Positions 60,281 through 64,000 of a stretch of DNA of 64,000 nt are shown here, piece after piece. Source of the stretch: Pseudomonas sp. MWU13-2105 (GTDB lineage Bacteria > Pseudomonadota > Gammaproteobacteria > Pseudomonadales > Pseudomonadaceae); the NCBI RefSeq assembly GCF_023242315.1, contig NZ_JALLIY010000019.1, positions 62,001 through 126,000 of the forward strand, in the 5' to 3' direction. Within the stretch, counting starts at the first letter, position 1; each line of letters opens with the position of its first letter. The position numbers and the translations under genes were made by a program. The notes under the pieces are model-generated. The model was not told where the DNA came from, did not search any database, and was given only the letters and a program-made list of their open reading frames with translations.

Positions 60281-60925
60281 TTATTCCGCTGCGGCTTCGC
60301 TGCCCTTGTCCGCCAGTTCCATCCAGTCCGCCAGCACCGTGTAGGCCTCTTCCAGGCCCAGGCGCTTGGGCGCCGAGAACAGCTGGATGCTGATGCTGTC
60401 GCCCCAGCCCTTGCGGATTTCCGCCTGTACCTTGAGCAGGGTGTTCTTTGCCGCGCCATAGGTCAGCTTGTCGGCCTTGGTCAGCAGGATATGCATCGGC
60501 ATGCCGCTGGCCACCGCCCAATCGAGCATCAGGAGATCGAAGTCGGTCATCGGATGGCGGATGTCCATCATCAGGATCAGGCCCTTCAGACTCTCGCGGC
60601 CACCCAGGTACGCTTCCAGGTGGCGCTGCCAGTGCAGCTTGAGCGGAATCGGAACTTTTGCATATCCGTAGCCCGGCAGGTCGACCAGACGCCGATCATC
60701 GTCTAGCTTGAAGAAGTTCAACAACTGTGTGCGACCCGGGGTTTTCGAGGTGCGCGCCAGGCTCGCATGGGTCAGGGTGTTGAGGGCGCTGGATTTGCCG
60801 GCGTTGGAACGGCCGGCAAAGGCCACTTCAAAGCCTTCGTCGTCCGGGCACTGGTCGACTTTGGCGGCGCTGAGCATGAAGGTGGACTGTTGGCACAGGC
60901 CGAGAATGGGGTTCTTGAGTTGCAT
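60281..60925 (-). CDS. engB: ribosome biogenesis GTPase EngB (YihA/YsxC)
   Basis: This essential GTPase takes part in 50S assembly. The protein is 214 aa. G1 is GRSNAGKSS (residues 38-46), the G2 Thr lies in SKTPGRTQ, G3 is DLPGYGYAK and G4 is LLTKADKL. The short Glu/Ala tail is variable in the family. The gene is on the opposite strand to polA with ersA between them, as in other gammaproteobacteria. Confidence 0.96.
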   Translation of the reverse strand: MQLKNPILGLCQQSTFMLSAAKVDQCPDDEGFEVAFAGRSNAGKSSALNTLTHASLARTSKTPGRTQLLNFFKLDDDRRLVDLPGYGYAKVPIPLKLHWQRHLEAYLGGRESLKGLILMMDIRHPMTDFDLLMLDWAVASGMPMHILLTKADKLTYGAAKNTLLKVQAEIRKGWGDSISIQLFSAPKRLGLEEAYTVLADWMELADKGSEAAAE

Positions 60926-61114
60926 GGGATTTCCGATGTGGGCGGTGCCGGGGATGGATGCGGCAGCAGTGTCGTTTCCGTTTCAGTAGCGCCAGTATAT
61001 AATGCCGCAGATTTTGTGTGTGCTTTGTCCCTACACAGGATAAAGCCCACGGGGGCGATAGACCTAGACCGCGCAGTAGAACGCGGTGTGTCCCCAACCC
61101 TGAGAAGGTCATTT

Positions 61115-61405
61115 ATGACCCAATGGCTGCTGGCCGCCGGGCTCTTGATGCCGCTTTACAGCGCGCAGGCTACACAGGATCCGGAAGCCGTGTACAACCG
61201 TGTTTGTGGTGCCTGCCATGCCGGACAGTTGCCGATGGCCCCTCGAAAGGGTGACCCGCTGGCCTGGAAGCCAAGATTGGCGCAAGGTATGGAGACGCTG
61301 GTGCAACACGTGACCCAGGGTTTCAAGGCGATGCCGCCGCGTGGTTTGTGCATGGACTGCAGTGCCGAGGATTACCGAAGCATCATCCAGTGGATGAGCG
61401 AGTAA
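61115..61405 (+). CDS. monohaem cytochrome c5-like protein
   Basis: The protein is 96 aa. A signal peptide ends AQA (about residue 19), and a haem site C31-GACH follows. Further on MPPRGLCMDCS provides the axial Met and the CxxC disulfide that marks cytochromes c5. I chose the ATG at 61115 with GAGAAGG upstream; the longer frame upstream enters the engB promoter region. It is followed after 45 bp by cytochrome c4, so the two are likely co-expressed electron carriers to the oxidases, including the caa3 enzyme above. Confidence 0.9.
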   Translation: MTQWLLAAGLLMPLYSAQATQDPEAVYNRVCGACHAGQLPMAPRKGDPLAWKPRLAQGMETLVQHVTQGFKAMPPRGLCMDCSAEDYRSIIQWMSE

Positions 61406-61450
61406 GCCCGGTCCATAACTCTTAACCCTTAGCCGTAGTTGGATTAGCTG

Positions 61451-62056
61451 ATGAACAAACTGATCGTGAGTCTGCTGTTGACCCTGGGGATCACAGGCCT
61501 GGCACAGGCCGCTGGCGATGCCAAGGCCGGTCAGGCCAAAGCCGCCGTCTGCGGAGCCTGCCACGGGCCCGATGGCAACAGCATGGCCCCCAACTTCCCG
61601 AAACTGGCCGGCCAGGGCGAGCGCTACCTGACCAAGCAAATGCAGGACATCAAGTCGGGCAAGCGCACCGTGCTGGAAATGACCGGCCTGCTGACCAACC
61701 TGAGCGATCAGGACCTGTCCGATATCGCCGCCTACTTTTCCAGCCAGCAGGGCAGCGTCGGTGCCGCCGATCCCAAGGTCGTTGCCCGCGGTGAAGAGTT
61801 GTTCCGCGGCGGCAAGCTGGACCAGGGCATGCCGTCCTGCATCGGCTGCCACTCGCCCAATGGCGCCGGTAATGCCGCCGCCGGCTTCCCGCACCTGGGC
61901 GGCCAGCATGCGCAATACGTTGCCAAGCAGTTGACCGACTTCCGTGAAGGCAACCGCACCAACGACGGCGATACCATGATCATGCGCAGCATCGCGTCGA
62001 AGATGAGCAACAAGGATATCGAAGCCGTCTCCAGCTACGTACAGGGTCTGCACTGA
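61451..62056 (+). CDS. cc4: dihaem cytochrome c4
   Basis: The protein is 201 aa. A signal peptide ends AQA (residue 20). Two homologous cytochrome domains have haem sites C34-GACH and C130-IGCH, with axial Met in the MAPNFPKL and MIMRSIASKM-type segments. Cytochrome c4 is a periplasmic or membrane-associated electron donor to cbb3 and caa3 oxidases. It is followed by a terminator. Confidence 0.96.
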   Translation: MNKLIVSLLLTLGITGLAQAAGDAKAGQAKAAVCGACHGPDGNSMAPNFPKLAGQGERYLTKQMQDIKSGKRTVLEMTGLLTNLSDQDLSDIAAYFSSQQGSVGAADPKVVARGEELFRGGKLDQGMPSCIGCHSPNGAGNAAAGFPHLGGQHAQYVAKQLTDFREGNRTNDGDTMIMRSIASKMSNKDIEAVSSYVQGLH

Positions 62057-62133
62057 GGTTCTGACGGTCAGGCGCGCGGCGGATTGTCATCTTTGGCAAC
62101 GTTAATGATCGATTAATCCGCCGCTGCAACGAT

Positions 62134-62161
62134 AAAAGGGTGGCCTTGGCCGCCCTTTTTT
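62134..62161 (+). terminator. terminator after cytochrome c4
   Basis: The stem GGGTGGC / GCCGCCC (62138-62144, 62149-62155; one G-U pair) has a 4-base loop, an A-rich left flank and six T after it. It separates cc4 from dsbA. Confidence 0.88.
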
Positions 62162-62264
62162 GTGGCCGCTGCCGTTACACTGATTATCGAACTAGAGCCC
62201 GCCCCGGCCTGTCTGGATGACAGGTCGCGTCCGAGGCCACTTATTCCCTGTCCAGGAGCAAAGC

Positions 62265-62909
62265 ATGCGTAATCTGATTCTCAGCGCCGCACTCGTCACC
62301 GCCAGCCTGTTCGGCATGACGGCCCAGGCCGCCGATGTGCCACTTGAGGCCGGCAAGACCTACGTCGAGCTGGAAAAACCCGTGCAGGTTGCCGTCCCGG
62401 GCAAGATTGAGGTGATCGAGTTCTTCTGGTACGGCTGCCCGCATTGCTATGCCTTTGAACCGACCATCAATCCCTGGGCCGAGAAGCTGCCCAGCGACGT
62501 CAACTTCGTGCGTATCCCGGCCATCTTCGGCGGCCCCTGGAACGCCCACGGGCAAATGTTCCTGACCCTCGAAGCCATGGGTGTGGAAAACCGTGTGCAC
62601 AAGGCGGTGTTCGAAGAAGTGCAGAAAACCCACAAGATGACCCAGCCTGAAGAGATGGCCGACTTCCTCGCCGGCCAAGGCGTCGACAAGCAGAAGTTCC
62701 TCGATACCTTCAACTCGTTCGCGATCAAGGGGCAGATGAAAAAGTCCAAGGACCTGGCTGAGCAGTACGGCATCTCCGGCGTACCGACCATGATCGTCAA
62801 CGGCAAATACCGCTTTGACCTCGGTACCGCCGGTGGTCCTGAAGCCGCGCTGAATGTCGCCGACCAGTTGATCGCCAAGGAGCGGGCCGCCATGACGGCG
62901 GCCAAGTAA
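62265..62909 (+). CDS. dsbA: thiol:disulfide interchange protein DsbA
   Basis: This periplasmic oxidase introduces disulfides. The protein is 214 aa. A signal peptide ends AQAA (about residue 22). The thioredoxin-fold active site is FFWYGC58PHC61YAFEP, and the cis-Pro loop is ISGVPTMIVNGKY. I chose the ATG at 62265 with CAGGAG upstream. It is followed by the endonuclease-family gene after only 10 bp, so the two may share a transcript. Confidence 0.96.
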   Translation: MRNLILSAALVTASLFGMTAQAADVPLEAGKTYVELEKPVQVAVPGKIEVIEFFWYGCPHCYAFEPTINPWAEKLPSDVNFVRIPAIFGGPWNAHGQMFLTLEAMGVENRVHKAVFEEVQKTHKMTQPEEMADFLAGQGVDKQKFLDTFNSFAIKGQMKKSKDLAEQYGISGVPTMIVNGKYRFDLGTAGGPEAALNVADQLIAKERAAMTAAK

Positions 62910-62919
62910 GGCCGCCGCC

Positions 62920-63780
62920 GTGATCGGGCGCTGGGGGACGGAGCGTCTCGTTGGCCTGCATGAGCCCAGGGTCAACGAGCGTCACCTGGAGAGTACCGGC
63001 CTGCCGGCGGACAACCGCCTGCGCCTGCTCAGTTTCAATATCCAGGTGGGGATCAGTACCCAGCGTTATCGACATTACCTGACCCGTGGCTGGCAGCACT
63101 TGTTGCCCGCCACCGGGCGCGCGGACAACCTGCAGAAGATCGGCGGCCTGCTCGCCGACTTCGACCTGGTGGCCCTCCAGGAGGCCGATGGCGGCAGCCT
63201 GCGTTCGGGCTACATCAATCAGGTCGAGCACCTGGCCCAACTCGGCGCTTTTCCCTACTGGTACCAGCAACTCAACCGCAATCTCGGGCGGCTGGGCCAG
63301 CACAGCAATGGGGTGCTGAGCCGTTTGCGGCCCTCGGCGATCGAGGATCATCCCTTGCCGGGGCCGGCCGGCCGCGGGGCCATTCTCGTGCGTTTTGGCG
63401 AGGGCCCGGAGGCCCTGGTGGTGGTGATGATGCACCTGGCCCTGGGGGCGCGGGCGCGTACCTTGCAACTGGCCTATATCCGCGAGTTGATCGGTGGTTT
63501 TCGGCACCTGGTGCTGATGGGCGACATGAACACCCAGGCCAGCGACCTGCTGCTACACTCGCCTCTACGAGACCTCGGCTTACTTGCGCCGCAGGTGGAA
63601 GCCACTTTCCCCAGTTGGCGTCCGCAACGCTGCCTGGACCATATTCTGCTCAGCCCGAGCCTGACGCTGGAGCGAGTCGAGGTGCTGGCCCAACCTATTT
63701 CCGATCATTTGCCGGTGGCCGTCGAAATTCGTCTGCCAGGTTCCATCGGTTCTGATACGTTGCCGGCCTTGAGTAGCTAA
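62920..63780 (+). CDS. endonuclease/exonuclease/phosphatase family protein
   Basis: The protein is 286 aa. The EEP-fold motifs are present: LRLLSFNIQVG (Asn), LVALQEADGG (catalytic Glu), MGDMNTQASD (Asp, Asn), and CLDHILLS with ISDHLPVAVEI (final Asp-His). The substrate may be DNA, RNA or a phospholipid-like ester. The start is GTG at 62920, needed to include the conserved MIGRWGTERLVGLHEPRVNE. The diguanylate cyclase gene follows after 17 bp. Confidence 0.88.
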   Translation: MIGRWGTERLVGLHEPRVNERHLESTGLPADNRLRLLSFNIQVGISTQRYRHYLTRGWQHLLPATGRADNLQKIGGLLADFDLVALQEADGGSLRSGYINQVEHLAQLGAFPYWYQQLNRNLGRLGQHSNGVLSRLRPSAIEDHPLPGPAGRGAILVRFGEGPEALVVVMMHLALGARARTLQLAYIRELIGGFRHLVLMGDMNTQASDLLLHSPLRDLGLLAPQVEATFPSWRPQRCLDHILLSPSLTLERVEVLAQPISDHLPVAVEIRLPGSIGSDTLPALSS

Positions 63781-63797
63781 ATCTCGCGGACGCCGGC

Positions 63798-64000
63798 ATG
63801 AGCAGCGAAGAAGTCGAACGCTGGAAAGAGAAATACCTTAAAAGCATCGAACAACAGGAAAAGCTCGAGCGTCGTTGGGACGCCCGTCTGGACCTGCTTC
63901 GCCGTGGGCTGGTGCGCAGCACCCTGGCGGCGGAAGGGACCGACCGTGCGGTTGACCAGTGCATGAAGGAAATGCGCGACATCGTGCGCAGCGACGATAT
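63798..64000 (+). CDS. N-terminus of a GGDEF diguanylate cyclase (DgcH-like), cut by window edge
   Basis: Only the first 67 codons are visible: MSSEEVERWKEKYLKSIEQQ, then a charged coiled-coil-like stretch (EKLERRWDARLDLLRRGL). This N-terminus and its place after dsbA and the EEP gene match the P. aeruginosa PA5487/DgcH family, where a GGDEF domain follows several hundred residues later. The GGDEF domain itself is outside the window, so enzymatic activity cannot be judged here. Confidence 0.75.
   Translation, partial: MSSEEVERWKEKYLKSIEQQEKLERRWDARLDLLRRGLVRSTLAAEGTDRAVDQCMKEMRDIVRSDD

Noticed and set aside
1..64000. tRNA, rRNA, CRISPR arrays, prophage or intact insertion sequences
   Set aside because: No tRNA-like cloverleaf, regular spacer-repeat array, integrase or transposase gene was recognised; the repeats seen are REPINs and one MITE-like element.

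Overview
The window is chromosomal DNA of a Pseudomonas, most likely of the P. fluorescens or P. putida side of the genus rather than P. aeruginosa. It is GC-rich with strong codon bias and tightly packed genes. It keeps the classic Pseudomonas origin-proximal gene order (trkA-rsmB-fmt-def-lysM-dprA-tsaC-qor-hemF-aroE, then betC, then trpBA/trpI). No tRNA, rRNA, CRISPR, phage or intact insertion sequence was seen. The accessory signal is mostly short: a REPIN-type repeat family between genes and one MITE-like remnant.

Layout. 1-10 kb: translation and housekeeping genes (rsmB, fmt, def on the minus strand; lysM, dprA, tsaC, hemF, aroE on the plus strand). 10-16 kb: a choline-sulfate/sulfate block (SulP transporter, an orphan choline-type binding protein, choline sulfatase betC and a divergent LysR regulator). 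16-20 kb: the trpBA operon with its divergent activator trpI. 20-28 kb: stress and small-protein genes (DUF883, dodecin, two DUF1161 proteins, osmC, a luciferase-like monooxygenase), then a HAD hydrolase, gamma-carbonic anhydrase and prlC-yheV. 28-33 kb: a phosphatase-fold protein with a destroyed active site next to a three-gene membrane gluconate dehydrogenase. 33-37 kb: a LexA-box-controlled radical SAM gene and a beta-carbonic anhydrase/SulP pair. 38-47 kb: the caa3-type cytochrome oxidase operon with its assembly factors (coxB, coxA, ctaG, coxC, SURF1, a SCO-like membrane protein, ctaA, cyoE, sco). 47-56 kb: VOC/LysR pair, metNIQ, the zinc uptake genes zur-znuCB and znuA, and thrB. 56-64 kb: polA, the ErsA/Spot 42-type sRNA, engB, two c-type cytochromes, dsbA, an endonuclease-family protein and the start of a diguanylate cyclase.

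Main points of interest: (1) six perfect TTATCCACA DnaA boxes, all in the first 13 kb, plus one near match; (2) a 36-bp near-perfect palindrome holding a consensus SOS box that also covers the ribosome binding site of a spore-photoproduct-lyase-like radical SAM gene; (3) a dual-specificity-phosphatase homologue whose catalytic Cys is Asp; (4) a SCO-like protein of unknown role inside the cox assembly operon; (5) a well-formed ErsA sRNA gene with an AlgU-type promoter; (6) several REPINs and a 98-bp MITE-like element. Most genes are recognised families. I did not find a wholly unknown multi-gene system.
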